Shown in pieces: positions 48,131-56,226 of a stretch of 64,000 bases of DNA. Origin of the DNA: Candidatus Cloacimonas acidaminovorans str. Evry (lineage in GTDB: Bacteria; Cloacimonadota; Cloacimonadia; Cloacimonadales; Cloacimonadaceae). Location of the stretch: positions 1,116,001 through 1,180,000 of the forward strand of contig NC_020449.1 of the NCBI RefSeq assembly GCF_000146065.2, read 5' to 3'. The translations under genes were made by a program, and so were the position numbers. Positions within the stretch are counted from its first letter, which is position 1, and each line of letters begins with the position of its first letter. The notes under the pieces are model-generated. The model searched no databases and was not told the origin of the DNA. It saw only the letters and a list, made by a program, of their open reading frames with translations.

Positions 48131-49561
48131 ATGAACAAGATTCGTGTGCGTTTTGCTCCCAGTCCAACCGGTTTTTTGCATATTGGAGGTTTGAGGACTG
48201 CACTATACAACTATCTTTTTGCCCGTAAAGAACAGGGAACATTTATTCTGCGCATTGAAGATACAGACCAAAGCAGAATAGTTCCCGGAGCCATAGAAAA
48301 TCTTATTACTTCTTTGCATAATTTAGGGTTGGATTTTGATGAGGGACCCGGTAAAGAGGGAGATTTCGGACCCTACATTCAGTCCCAACGCTTAAATTTA
48401 TACCAAGAACAAGCACAACGCCTATTAGAAAAGGGTTTTGCCTACCCCTGTTTTTGCTCTTCTGAAACATTAACAAATATGCGCAAAGAACAACAGGAAA
48501 AAGGTGAATTTGTTAAATATGACCGTCGTTGTTTAGCGTTAAGTCAATCCGAAATAAGGCAAAAGATGGCAAATGGAGAAAAATATGTAATCCGCTTAAA
48601 AATGCCTGATAAGCACAAATTTCGTTTTTATGACCTGATTCGGGGAGAAGTGGAAATGGATTCCAGTCAATCCGATGACCAGGTTTTACTGAAAAGTGAC
48701 GGTTTTCCTACTTATCATCTCGCCGCAGTTGTAGATGACCATTTTATGCAAATTTCTCATATAATTCGGGGTGAAGAATGGCTTTCCAGCACTCCCAAAC
48801 ATATTTATCTTTATGAATGCTTAGGGTGGGAACCTCCAAAATGGGTACATTTACCTTTAATACTTAATCCTGATCGCACTAAGTTAAGCAAAAGGATGAA
48901 TGATGTTTCCGTAGATAGCTATTTATTAAAGGGATACTTAAAAGAAGCCATAATCAATTTTGTTGCCTTGCTGGGTTGGCATTCTGCCGATGAACGCGAA
49001 CTTTTTACCCTTGATGAACTTTGTGAGGTCTTTTCTTTGGAACGGGTTAATAAGGCAAATGCTATTTTTGATTTAGCTAAACTGGATTGGATGAATGGAC
49101 AGTATTTGCGCCTTCTGCCTTTGGAAGAAATTGCCTGGCGTTGTAGACATCTTTTTTTAGAAAAGGGTTATGATATCAGCGACACAAAAAAATACCATCT
49201 ATCCATAGCCGTTGCCAGGGAACGATGCACTTTGCTTAATGAAATTGTGGATTACTGTAAGATGTTTTATCAACCGGAGACATTAACTGAGGAAGAAGAA
49301 AAAATACTCTCAGCTCCTGAAGCACAGAAGGTTCTTGCCTGGTTTGTCCAAAAATTACCTACTATAACTAATTGGGAAGTAGATACAATTCAAGAAGTTA
49401 TCAATAACGGTATCTCCGAATTGGGAATTAAGGGTAAGGCATTTTATCTGCCTTTGCGTTTGGCTTTAATTGGTAAAATACACGGACCGGAATTGCATTC
49501 TACATTTGCCATTATTGGTTTGGAAGAATCTGTTAAGCGATTAAAACGCTATCTTCTATAA
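48131..49561 (+). CDS. gltX: Glutamyl-tRNA synthetase
   Basis: 476 aa from ATG 48131 (the longer frame back to 48086 runs through an intergenic repeat; CAGGAG lies 10 nt before the chosen start). Class I synthetase. RFAPSPTGFLHIGGLRTALYN contains the HIGH-type motif. GEEWLSSTPKH and LSKRMN form the KMSKS-like region (RTKLSKR). The anticodon-binding helical domain covers about 330-476. Both the GluRS-type and discriminating states are possible; whether it also charges tRNA-Gln cannot be read from sequence. Confidence 0.95.
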   Translation: MNKIRVRFAPSPTGFLHIGGLRTALYNYLFARKEQGTFILRIEDTDQSRIVPGAIENLITSLHNLGLDFDEGPGKEGDFGPYIQSQRLNLYQEQAQRLLEKGFAYPCFCSSETLTNMRKEQQEKGEFVKYDRRCLALSQSEIRQKMANGEKYVIRLKMPDKHKFRFYDLIRGEVEMDSSQSDDQVLLKSDGFPTYHLAAVVDDHFMQISHIIRGEEWLSSTPKHIYLYECLGWEPPKWVHLPLILNPDRTKLSKRMNDVSVDSYLLKGYLKEAIINFVALLGWHSADERELFTLDELCEVFSLERVNKANAIFDLAKLDWMNGQYLRLLPLEEIAWRCRHLFLEKGYDISDTKKYHLSIAVARERCTLLNEIVDYCKMFYQPETLTEEEEKILSAPEAQKVLAWFVQKLPTITNWEVDTIQEVINNGISELGIKGKAFYLPLRLALIGKIHGPELHSTFAIIGLEESVKRLKRYLL

Positions 49562-49690
49562 GTGAAGAGTGAAGGGTAAAAGTTGAAAAGTGAAAGCTAA
49601 AGCAGTTATTTTTTCACAGTGAGAACTTCCGTTCCGGAATAAAGCTCATTTTTTTAACTCTCACTGTCACTTTTCATTTTTCATTCTTTA
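49562..49690. repeat. GTGAAA-type low-complexity tract at the gltX/dppA convergent junction
   Basis: AGTGAAGAGTGAAGGGTAAA follows gltX, and its near-complement (TCTCACTGTCACTTTTCATT) precedes the dppA end, so the two arms are imperfect inverted repeats. As at 2513, the site is a convergent junction. Confidence 0.55.
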
Positions 49691-49693
49691 TTC

Positions 49694-50524
49694 TTACAAA
49701 GTAGCTCCATAAGCAAGTGTTACCAGAGCCATTATTGTTTCAAAAATAACCCCGTAATCGTCATCCACATATTCTATAGTCCTTCCATCAAGGCGTTTTG
49801 TATGAGGCATTAAAGCAGCGCAATCGGTCATAGAAGTAGAGTGGAATTCAATCTTCAGGCGGATTGGGCTGGAAAAAGTATAGAGGGGAATATCTTTTTG
49901 GGCTAAAGATGTCTGAACGGCTTTTACTAAGTCCTCTTTCACGATTATAGAAGAATAATTTTTAGCGGCAAATTTGGCTACTGCTTCTTTTGTTCTGACA
50001 AAATGAACCCAGGGCATAGTAACGGCAATTTGTTCTTCCAATGCCTTATCTCCGCTAATTAAAGCAACCGGAACACCTTTATAACCAGCATAAGCGGAAT
50101 TTATAATTGCCTCGTTCATTGGTATATCATTTATCCAGATTCTAAATATTTTACTGTTGGAATAGGTGTGATCCATATTGCCTTTCCAGGTTCCTGTGCC
50201 GGAATGATAACCCAGTAAAAACACCATAGCGTAATCACTATCTAAGGCAGGCATCATATATTGGGGTCGGGGTCCGCCTGAAATAAGCGAAATTCTTTTA
50301 TCCAAAGCGGTTATTTCGTAGCTTAAATTATCTCCTCCGGCGTGAGAATCGGCAATAGTTATTTCTTCAATAAATTCCTTGAATCCGCTGTATAAAATTG
50401 CATTCAGGCAGTCCGTTATATGTGTCTGATAATTTTTTAGGACTTCAGGGCGGTTGGTTTTTTCCTGTTCCCAGTTAAAAGTTCCTGGGATTCCTTCCAT
50501 ATCGGTAGAAATGTAAATTTTCAT
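49694..50524 (-). CDS. dppA: D-aminopeptidase DppA (peptidase family M55)
   Basis: A 276-aa zinc peptidase with the M55 opening STDMEGIPG (Asp8 and Glu10 are metal ligands). DSHAGGDNLSYE, LLGYHSGTGT with a further His, and the DHTYSN region complete the likely active site. Family members release N-terminal D-amino acids from peptides. It fits a peptide-degrading anaerobe. It is coupled to psuG (4-bp overlap) and has AAGGAG upstream. Confidence 0.9.
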   Translation of the reverse strand: MKIYISTDMEGIPGTFNWEQEKTNRPEVLKNYQTHITDCLNAILYSGFKEFIEEITIADSHAGGDNLSYEITALDKRISLISGGPRPQYMMPALDSDYAMVFLLGYHSGTGTWKGNMDHTYSNSKIFRIWINDIPMNEAIINSAYAGYKGVPVALISGDKALEEQIAVTMPWVHFVRTKEAVAKFAAKNYSSIIVKEDLVKAVQTSLAQKDIPLYTFSSPIRLKIEFHSTSMTDCAALMPHTKRLDGRTIEYVDDDYGVIFETIMALVTLAYGATL

Positions 50525-51438
50525 TGTAGCTCCTTAGCGATTTGTGCGCCGATTATTACATTGTTTTTTAGCAGAGCAAGGTTGCTTTGAACTGATTGCC
50601 CTTTTGTTTTTTCCGCCAAAGTTGCCAGCAGAAAAGGAGTTAGTTCCTTACCTGCAATATTTTTTGTTTTTGCTTCAGCAATTGCCGCTGATATATATTT
50701 TTCTATTTCCGCAAAAGGAATTTCATCTTTTTCCGGCACCGGATTTGCCACCAGAATTCCTGTAGGATGCGGATACAATTCTCGCATCGTTTGATAGATA
50801 TTTACAACATCTTTAGCGCTTTCCAGTTTTTCTATCTTTTTCCCGCTTGTTCTTGCATAGAAAGCAGGAAATTCATCGGTTTTCCATCCTAAAACAGGAA
50901 CGCTATAACTTTCCAGAACTTCCAGAGTGGCAGGAATATCCAAAATGGCTTTACACCCGGCAGAAACAACAATCACCGGAATTTCTGCAAGAGCTTTCAG
51001 GTCTGAAGAAATGTCCAATGTTTCGTTCCAGAATTTATGCACTCCGCCGATTCCACCTGTAGCAAAAACCTTTATTCCGGCTTTATTGGCTATCAGCATT
51101 GTGGCAGAAACGGTTGTCCCACCGCTTTTTTTCCGAGATACAGCATAAGGAATATCCCGTAAATTAAATTTACCCACCTCTTCCCCGCTTTCCAGTTTGC
51201 ATTGGAGAATTTCTTTTTCTGCTTCTGTCATTCCAATATGAATTTTCCCGTCCAAAACAATTATTGTAGCTGGCTCAACATCAAGCTCCTGACAGAGTTC
51301 TTCCAATGTTTTTAATATATCCAGATTTTTAGGATAGGGCAAGCCATGAGTAAGCACAGTTGATTCCATTGCCAGAATTGGTTTTCGCTTATCAAATGCC
51401 CGTTTTATACGCGGAGATATATGTAAAATAAGTTGCAT
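50521..51438 (-). CDS. psuG: Pseudouridine-5'-phosphate glycosidase
   Basis: A 305-aa enzyme that reversibly cleaves pseudouridine 5'-phosphate into uracil and ribose 5-phosphate. Signatures are ILAMESTVLTHGLPYPKN, IGMTEAEKEIL, KSGGTTVSATM, VFATGGIGGVHK with the catalytic lysine region, and ILVANPVPEK. No PsuK kinase is adjacent. The gene and dppA form a two-gene unit with no evident metabolic link. Confidence 0.93.
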   Translation of the reverse strand: MQLILHISPRIKRAFDKRKPILAMESTVLTHGLPYPKNLDILKTLEELCQELDVEPATIIVLDGKIHIGMTEAEKEILQCKLESGEEVGKFNLRDIPYAVSRKKSGGTTVSATMLIANKAGIKVFATGGIGGVHKFWNETLDISSDLKALAEIPVIVVSAGCKAILDIPATLEVLESYSVPVLGWKTDEFPAFYARTSGKKIEKLESAKDVVNIYQTMRELYPHPTGILVANPVPEKDEIPFAEIEKYISAAIAEAKTKNIAGKELTPFLLATLAEKTKGQSVQSNLALLKNNVIIGAQIAKELQ

Positions 51439-51493
51439 CTTAAGTTACCTGCCCTTTTCCCTGACAGGTTGAAAATAAGAATTAATAATGTTT

Positions 51494-51991
51494 TTAATTT
51501 TTTGCCAGCAGAGTGTCTGTATAAACCTGCTCTAAAATTTCCACCTGAACAGGAATAACCCCCGCAGAAAGCATCCCTATTTCTTTGGCGGCAGCATACG
51601 AAAGGTCTATATCTCTACCACGATTGAAGGGACCTCTATCGTTTACACGCACGATAACGGATTTGCTGTTTCGGGGATTGGTAATTTTTAAAAGGGTTTG
51701 AAAGGGGAGGGTTTTGTGGGCACAGGTTAAGGCATCGCGGTTATATCTTTCGCCACTTGCCGTTTTTCTGCCCTGAAATCGTTTAGAATAATAAGTAGCG
51801 ACCATCGTTTCACCTGGAGGATCTCCCGGTGGTTCCTGGGTCTGCAAAGAGTCAATCACAACCACACTTTGGTCTGCAATAAACTCTTCCCCGCTTAAGC
51901 TTACCATAGTTTGAGCAATTACCGGCGCAATAAACATTACCTGAATCCCAATTAGGCAAGCCAAAAATTTCTTTTTGTGTTTCTTCATCAT
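51494..51991 (-). CDS. rlpA: RlpA-like septal ring / lytic transglycosylase family protein
   Basis: A 165-aa exported protein. Signal-peptide-like N-terminus ([20 protein letters not shown], then a hydrophobic stretch to VIAQT), a short linker, and a double-psi beta-barrel RlpA domain (about 65-155). The domain shows [58 protein letters not shown], including the catalytic Asp in DRGPF. It cleaves denuded peptidoglycan in known members. No SPOR domain is present. Likely periplasmic. Confidence 0.9.
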   Translation of the reverse strand: MMKKHKKKFLACLIGIQVMFIAPVIAQTMVSLSGEEFIADQSVVVIDSLQTQEPPGDPPGETMVATYYSKRFQGRKTASGERYNRDALTCAHKTLPFQTLLKITNPRNSKSVIVRVNDRGPFNRGRDIDLSYAAAKEIGMLSAGVIPVQVEILEQVYTDTLLAKN

Positions 51992-52146
51992 TTTCCTTAG
52001 CTCATGTGATGGGAGGGATAATTTTTAGAGCCGGGCATATTGTCAAGGAAAAATTTTCGCTATAGGGATAATCCATCTATATTACAATATGTTATACAAA
52101 TTGCTACTTATTCCATTCTATTTCCCGTAACGACCAGGTAACAACC

Positions 52147-52207
52147 AAGTAACAATTCCGTAACGAGACAACGGAAGTGTTACGGAAGTGTTACGGAGTT
52201 GTTACTT
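52147..52207. repeat. GTAAC-rich hairpin element, copy B
   Basis: Stem AAGTAACAATTCCGTAAC / GTTACGGAGTTGTTACTT (18 bp, one mismatch) around CGGAAGTGTTACGGAAGT. It is followed by AATCAACTAT as in copy A. Further GTAAC units lie just left of it (52126-52146). Confidence 0.75.
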
Positions 52208-52317
52208 AATCAACTATGCTCCAAACAATTACAGCTCTCAAACCTAATCAGGCAAATTCGTTTCCCGCAGATTTCGCATATTTTACCCTAATTAAGCAGA
52301 TTTGATTTTTTTATGCC

Positions 52318-52387
52318 GTAATGAGTCATATTACGCTGTAAAAAAAATCGTAAAGAACAAGGTTGACAAAGCGCAAATGACTCCTGA
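52318..52387. repeat. 70-bp GAGTC terminal-inverted-repeat element, copy 5
   Basis: Left end GTAATGAGTCATATTACGCT, right end GCGCAAATGACTCCTGAA; 70 bp. The ends match copies 1-4 with substitutions. Confidence 0.7.
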
Positions 52388-52392
52388 ATTAG

Positions 52393-52413
52393 AACGACAA
52401 GGATGTCGTTCCC
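52393..52413. repeat. AACGACA/TGTCGTT palindrome
   Basis: GAACGACAAGGATGTCGTTC, a 7-8 bp hairpin directly after the copy-5 element. It may be a variant of the palindromes beside other elements. Confidence 0.5.
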
Positions 52414-52434
52414 TCGGTTTTATAAAGAAATAAT

Positions 52435-52463
52435 TTGACAGAATAAGGCAAAAAAATGGTTTA
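52435..52463 (+). promoter_or_regulatory. Possible korDABC promoter
   Basis: TTTGACA (TTGACA 52435-52440), then GGTTTAT about 19 nt on, 42-70 nt before the korD start. Moderate match only. Confidence 0.36.
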
Positions 52464-52504
52464 TCACAGAAAGGAAAAATATAAAAAAAAGAGAGGTGTT
52501 TGTT

Positions 52505-52708
52505 ATGCCTAAAATGACTGTTGACCCCAATTATTGCAAAGGTTGTGGCTTGTGTATTATTGCTTGTCCGAGAAAGATTATTCGTTTATCGGAAAACATT
52601 AATGCCAAGGGCTACAACTATGCAGAGTGTATTGAGCAGGAAAAGTGTACTGCCTGCAAAATGTGTTATATAACCTGTCCTGATGTAGCAATAACAATTG
52701 AGAAGTGA
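52505..52708 (+). CDS. korD: 2-oxoacid:ferredoxin oxidoreductase delta subunit (two 4Fe-4S ferredoxin)
   Basis: 67 aa. Two 4Fe-4S motifs: CKGCGLCIIACPRK and CTACKMCYITCPD. ATG 52505 is chosen because GAGAGGTG is 7 nt upstream; an in-frame GTG at 52496 is part of that ribosome-binding site. It forms one operon with korA, korB, korC. Electrons from the TPP-bound hydroxyacyl intermediate leave through this subunit to ferredoxin. Confidence 0.92.
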   Translation: MPKMTVDPNYCKGCGLCIIACPRKIIRLSENINAKGYNYAECIEQEKCTACKMCYITCPDVAITIEK

Positions 52709-52716
52709 GGTTATGA

Positions 52717-53796
52717 ATGTCTAAAATTTTAATGAAAGGAAATGAGGCAATTGCAGAAGCCGCAATTCGTAGTGGTTGTCGCTTGTATTTTGCCTATCCC
52801 ATCACCCCCCAAAGCGAATTAATTGAATATATGGCGAAAATGATGCCTAAGGTAAATGGCACTTTTATTCAAGCGGAAAGCGAAGTTGCTGCCATAAATA
52901 TGGTTTATGGAGCTGCTGGAAGCGGAAAAAGAGTGATGACATCTTCTTCCTCTCCGGGTATTTCGTTAAAAATGGAAGGTCTATCTTATATTGCGGGAGC
53001 GGAACTTCCCTGTGTAGTTGTTAATGTTCAACGCGGAGGTCCCGGTTTAGGAGATATCCAACCTGCACAAGGTGATTATTTTCAAGCAACCAAAGGCGGA
53101 GGTCATGGCGATTATCGTTTAATCGTTTTAGCTCCGAGTTCGGTTCAGGAATTTGCAGATATGGCAAGCGAGGCATTTGATCTGGCAGATAAATATCGCA
53201 ATCCTGTTATGATTCTTGCCGATGGAATGCTGGGACAAATGATGGAACCCGTTGAGTTTAAACCTGCAAAAACAGATGCAGAATTACAAGAACTTGCCAA
53301 TCAACATCTTTCCTGGTGTATTTGTCCCAATGAAGATGGAGATAAAAAACACCATCATGAAATAAATTCTCTGGAACTTGACCCCCTGGTTTTGGAACAG
53401 CATGTTTTGGGTTTATATAAAAAATATGCGGAAATCCAAAAGAATGAAATTCGCTATGAAACCTATAATATTTCAGATGAAAATGAAGTTTTATGCGTTG
53501 CCTGGGGAACTGCCAGCCGAGTTGTAAAGTCGGCTATCAATGAAGTTCTAAAAGAAGGAAAAAGCGTTGGCTTAATTCGTCCCATTCGTGTATGGCCCTA
53601 CCCTTATGAAGCAATCAAACAAGCAATTGGTAAAAATGTGAAAAAGGTCTATGTTTTTGAACTCAATTCAGGACAAATGGTAGAAGATGTAAAAATTGCA
53701 GTAGAAGGAAAGGTTCCGGTTGATTTTTGGGGAAAAGTGGGAGGAGTTGTTTTCACCCCTGCTGAAATCAAAGAAAAACTGGAAGAATGTTTTTAA
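52717..53796 (+). CDS. korA: 2-oxoacid:ferredoxin oxidoreductase alpha subunit
   Basis: A 359-aa subunit of the 2-oxoacid ferredoxin oxidoreductase complex. The POR N-terminal domain carries YPITPQSELIEYM, and SEVAAINMVYGAAGSGKRVM and TSSSSPGISLKMEGLSYIAG match the family core. ADGMLGQMMEP and the IRPIRVWPYP C-terminal region follow. The delta-alpha-beta-gamma order fits KGOR or VOR (branched-chain 2-oxoacid) enzymes rather than the fused pyruvate enzyme. Substrate assignment (2-oxoglutarate, 2-oxoisovalerate or other) is not certain; in an amino-acid fermenter branched-chain 2-oxo acids are plausible. Confidence 0.9.
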   Translation: MSKILMKGNEAIAEAAIRSGCRLYFAYPITPQSELIEYMAKMMPKVNGTFIQAESEVAAINMVYGAAGSGKRVMTSSSSPGISLKMEGLSYIAGAELPCVVVNVQRGGPGLGDIQPAQGDYFQATKGGGHGDYRLIVLAPSSVQEFADMASEAFDLADKYRNPVMILADGMLGQMMEPVEFKPAKTDAELQELANQHLSWCICPNEDGDKKHHHEINSLELDPLVLEQHVLGLYKKYAEIQKNEIRYETYNISDENEVLCVAWGTASRVVKSAINEVLKEGKSVGLIRPIRVWPYPYEAIKQAIGKNVKKVYVFELNSGQMVEDVKIAVEGKVPVDFWGKVGGVVFTPAEIKEKLEECF

Positions 53797-53811
53797 AGGA
53801 AGGAGGAAAAA

Positions 53812-54561
53812 ATGGAAATTATTGCAAAACGCCCTGAAGCACTTACTAAAGTCCCTTTCCATTACTGTCCTGGATGTATGCATGGAGTAGCTCATCGTTT
53901 AATTGCTGAGGCAATTGATGAAAATGGTTTAATCAATCAAATAGCCGGTGTGGCACCTGTCGGATGTGCTGTTTTTGCCTATAACTATTTTAATTGTGAT
54001 ATGGCGGAAGCAGCTCATGGACGCGCTCCTGCCGTTGCTACAGGCATAAAAAGAGCCCGTCCCGATATGCATATATTTACCTATCAAGGAGATGGTGATT
54101 TAGCTGCTATCGGAACTGCGGAAATTGTTCATTCTGCCAATCGGGGAGAAAAGATAAGCGTTTTCTTTGTTAATAACGCTATCTATGGTATGACAGGTGG
54201 ACAAATGGCTCCAACAACTTTGCCTAATATGAAAACTACTACCAGTCCTTATGGCAGAAATGTAGATGATATCGGTTATCCTATTCGGATGTGTGAACTT
54301 TTAGCAACCCTGGTGGCTCCCTATTATATTGAAAGGGTCTCACTATTAAGCCCAGCCGATATTATTAAAGCAAAAAAAGCTGTTAATAAAGCCATCCGTT
54401 ATAATAAGGAAAATCGCGGTTTTACATTTATAGAATTTATCAGCACCTGCCCTACGAATTGGGGTTATGAACCAGAACAAGCAAGACAATGGGCAAAAGA
54501 AAATATGTTGCCTTTCTTCAAATTAGGTGTTTATCGTGATAAAGGTGAAGGAGTGGAATAA
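53812..54561 (+). CDS. korB: 2-oxoacid:ferredoxin oxidoreductase beta subunit (TPP-binding)
   Basis: A 249-aa TPP subunit: PFHYCPGCMHGVAHRL, GCAVFAYNYF, and the TPP/Mg motif GDGDLAAIGTAEI followed by FVNNAIYGMTGGQMAPTT. It ends 1 bp into the gamma gene (overlap ATGA type). It binds thiamine pyrophosphate and decarboxylates the 2-oxo acid. Confidence 0.93.
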   Translation: MEIIAKRPEALTKVPFHYCPGCMHGVAHRLIAEAIDENGLINQIAGVAPVGCAVFAYNYFNCDMAEAAHGRAPAVATGIKRARPDMHIFTYQGDGDLAAIGTAEIVHSANRGEKISVFFVNNAIYGMTGGQMAPTTLPNMKTTTSPYGRNVDDIGYPIRMCELLATLVAPYYIERVSLLSPADIIKAKKAVNKAIRYNKENRGFTFIEFISTCPTNWGYEPEQARQWAKENMLPFFKLGVYRDKGEGVE

Positions 54562-55106
54562 TGACTACAGAAATGATTTGTGCCGGTTTTGGCGGTCAAG
54601 GTGTTCTTACCATAGGTAAATTCATTGCCCAGGCAGCTATGCAAGAAGGGAAAAATGTTTCCTGGTTGCCTTCTTACGGACCTGAAATGAGAGGTGGAAC
54701 TGCCAATGTTTCTACGGTAGTTTCTACGGAACCTATTGCTTCTCCAATTGTCAGTTTCCCTGATGTGTTGGTAGCTTTAAATCAGCCCTCTATAGATAAA
54801 TTTGCTCCTTCTATTCGTCCTAAAGGACTTTTAATTTATAACACTAATATGTGTCCCCACGGTTGTAAGCGTGATGATATTACTAAAATAGCGGTTCCGA
54901 TGAATGATATAGCGTCCGAAATTGGCAGTATGATTGTGCTTAATATGCTGGCAACAGGTATTATAATCGGAAAAACAGGAATTATCAAATACGAAACCCT
55001 GGAAAAGAATTTAACTTCCTTTATGCAAGAAAAAAATCCTGATTTGCTTGCCAAAAATCTTACTGCTATTAAACGCGGAATAGAAATCGCTAAACAATAT
55101 ACTTAA
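54561..55106 (+). CDS. korC: 2-oxoacid:ferredoxin oxidoreductase gamma subunit
   Basis: 181 aa, the gamma domain of the POR family: CAGFGGQGVLTIGKFIAQAA, WLPSYGPEMRGGTAN and PDVLVALNQPSIDKF are typical. It completes the CoA-acyl-forming complex with the other three subunits. A terminator follows 16 bp downstream. Confidence 0.93.
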   Translation: MTTEMICAGFGGQGVLTIGKFIAQAAMQEGKNVSWLPSYGPEMRGGTANVSTVVSTEPIASPIVSFPDVLVALNQPSIDKFAPSIRPKGLLIYNTNMCPHGCKRDDITKIAVPMNDIASEIGSMIVLNMLATGIIIGKTGIIKYETLEKNLTSFMQEKNPDLLAKNLTAIKRGIEIAKQYT

Positions 55107-55121
55107 ATAGTTCTTTCCTAA

Positions 55122-55173
55122 TGCCGGGAGCCGATTTTTTCTCCTTACAATTTTTTCGGTTCCTGGCACTTTT
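55122..55173 (+). terminator. Terminator of the kor operon
   Basis: TGCCGGGAGCCGA pairs with TCGGTTCCTGGCA (13 bp with two G-U wobbles) around a 21-nt loop, then CTTTT. The T-run is short, but the position right after korC fits. Confidence 0.72.
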
Positions 55174-55234
55174 AGCTTGCTAAATTCTTTCTTTGCTAAA
55201 GAGGTAACAGACCTCTAAAGTATATTTTAAATGG

Positions 55235-55257
55235 TTTCCTGCCTGCGCAGGAATGAT
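55235..55257. repeat. ATTCCTG/CAGGAAT palindromic repeat, copy 3
   Basis: TTTCCTGCCTGCGCAGGAAT, read on the minus strand, equals the ATTCCTGCGCAGGCAGGAA form of the palindrome seen at 39789, 47997 and 56139. The flank differs from copies 2 and 4. Confidence 0.65.
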
Positions 55258-55304
55258 AAAGATATTTGGCAAACAAAAATAGCGTCCCATAAATGGAGGA
55301 TAAA

Positions 55305-56093
55305 ATGGAAGAGATAACTTTAATTACTATTGCCACTTATACCAATCCCTTTGAAGCAGAACTGGCAAAAGGTCTTTTAGAGGATTCCGGTTTTCATCCC
55401 AATCTGCTAAATGAACGGATTATGAGTATGTATGCATCCATCGCGGGAGATATGTATAAAATAGAATTGCAGGTTCCCGAAAATGAAGAAAAAGATGCTA
55501 AAGAACTCCTGACCGGTCTTGAGGATTCGGACTATGTAACCCGCATTCTGAAAGATGAAGGAGCTCTCTTGGAAGGTCATTTTCAGTTAACATCCGGAAA
55601 ACATAGCAATCAATATATTGAAAAAGCCAGAATTCTGCAAAATCCTGCTGCGGCTCATAACCTTTGTAAACGCCTTGCAAAACGCTTAGCCGAATATGAA
55701 TTTGAGGCAATTATTAGTCCTGCTTATGGAGCTATTGCTCTTGGCTTTGAAACAGCTTATCTGATGGGAAAGAACTTTGTGTTTACTCAGCGAAAAGAAG
55801 GTGAAATGATAATCCGCAATGGTTTTGATCTTTCCCGTATGCATAAAATAGTAATAGTGGAAGATATTCTCACTACTGGTGGCAGTATTCAGGAAGTTAT
55901 CTCCTGTGTTCAAAATAAAGGTCTGGAAGTAGTTGTAATTGGTATTCTGATTGATCGTAGCGGAGGTAATATAGAATTCCCCGTTCCCTTGGAATCACTC
56001 CTGTGCCTTGAAATTCCTGCTTATGAAAGGGAAAATTGTGATGCCTGCAAACAAAATATTCCCTTAGAAATACCTGGTAGCAGTGATAAATAG
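55305..56093 (+). CDS. pyrE: Orotate phosphoribosyltransferase with N-terminal DUF2007-like domain
   Basis: 262 aa. The first ~70 residues (TLITIATYTNPFEAELAKGL ... NEEKDAKELL) look like a DUF2007 'signal-transducing protein' domain. The rest is PyrE, with LLEGHFQLTSGKHSNQYIEK, the PRPP-binding motif IVIVEDILTTGGS and FTQRKEGEMIIRNGF. The first ATG (55293) is too close to GGAGGA, and ATG 55305 sits 5 nt after it, so I use 55305. Expected role: UMP synthesis from orotate and PRPP; the extra domain is unusual and may regulate activity. No other pyrimidine gene is near. Confidence 0.88.
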   Translation: MEEITLITIATYTNPFEAELAKGLLEDSGFHPNLLNERIMSMYASIAGDMYKIELQVPENEEKDAKELLTGLEDSDYVTRILKDEGALLEGHFQLTSGKHSNQYIEKARILQNPAAAHNLCKRLAKRLAEYEFEAIISPAYGAIALGFETAYLMGKNFVFTQRKEGEMIIRNGFDLSRMHKIVIVEDILTTGGSIQEVISCVQNKGLEVVVIGILIDRSGGNIEFPVPLESLLCLEIPAYERENCDACKQNIPLEIPGSSDK

Positions 56094-56138
56094 TTTATTT
56101 TTAATGCTTGCGATCATATTCCGGAGAGCAATTCCACT

Positions 56139-56208
56139 GTCATTCCTGCGCAAACTGGAATCCTGATAAAGATGAACAACATAACAGCATTTCCAATATG
56201 AAAACTAT
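56139..56208. repeat. ATTCCTG/CAGGAAT palindrome with conserved tail, copy 4
   Basis: GTCATTCCTGCGCAAACTGG starts the palindrome and CATTTCCAATATGAAAACTA the tail; both match copy 2 at 47997. Confidence 0.7.
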
Positions 56209-56226
56209 ATAGCAAGAGCATCTTTT

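Larger units (their letters stand above)
51992..52504. other. 513-bp intergenic region upstream of korD
   Basis: Contains the GTAAC hairpin element (52147-52207), an ATTTCGCATATTTTACCCTA-like tract (about 52270), the copy-5 70-bp element (52318-52387), a GACA palindrome (52393-52413) and the korD promoter candidate. No genes are evident. Confidence 0.7.
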
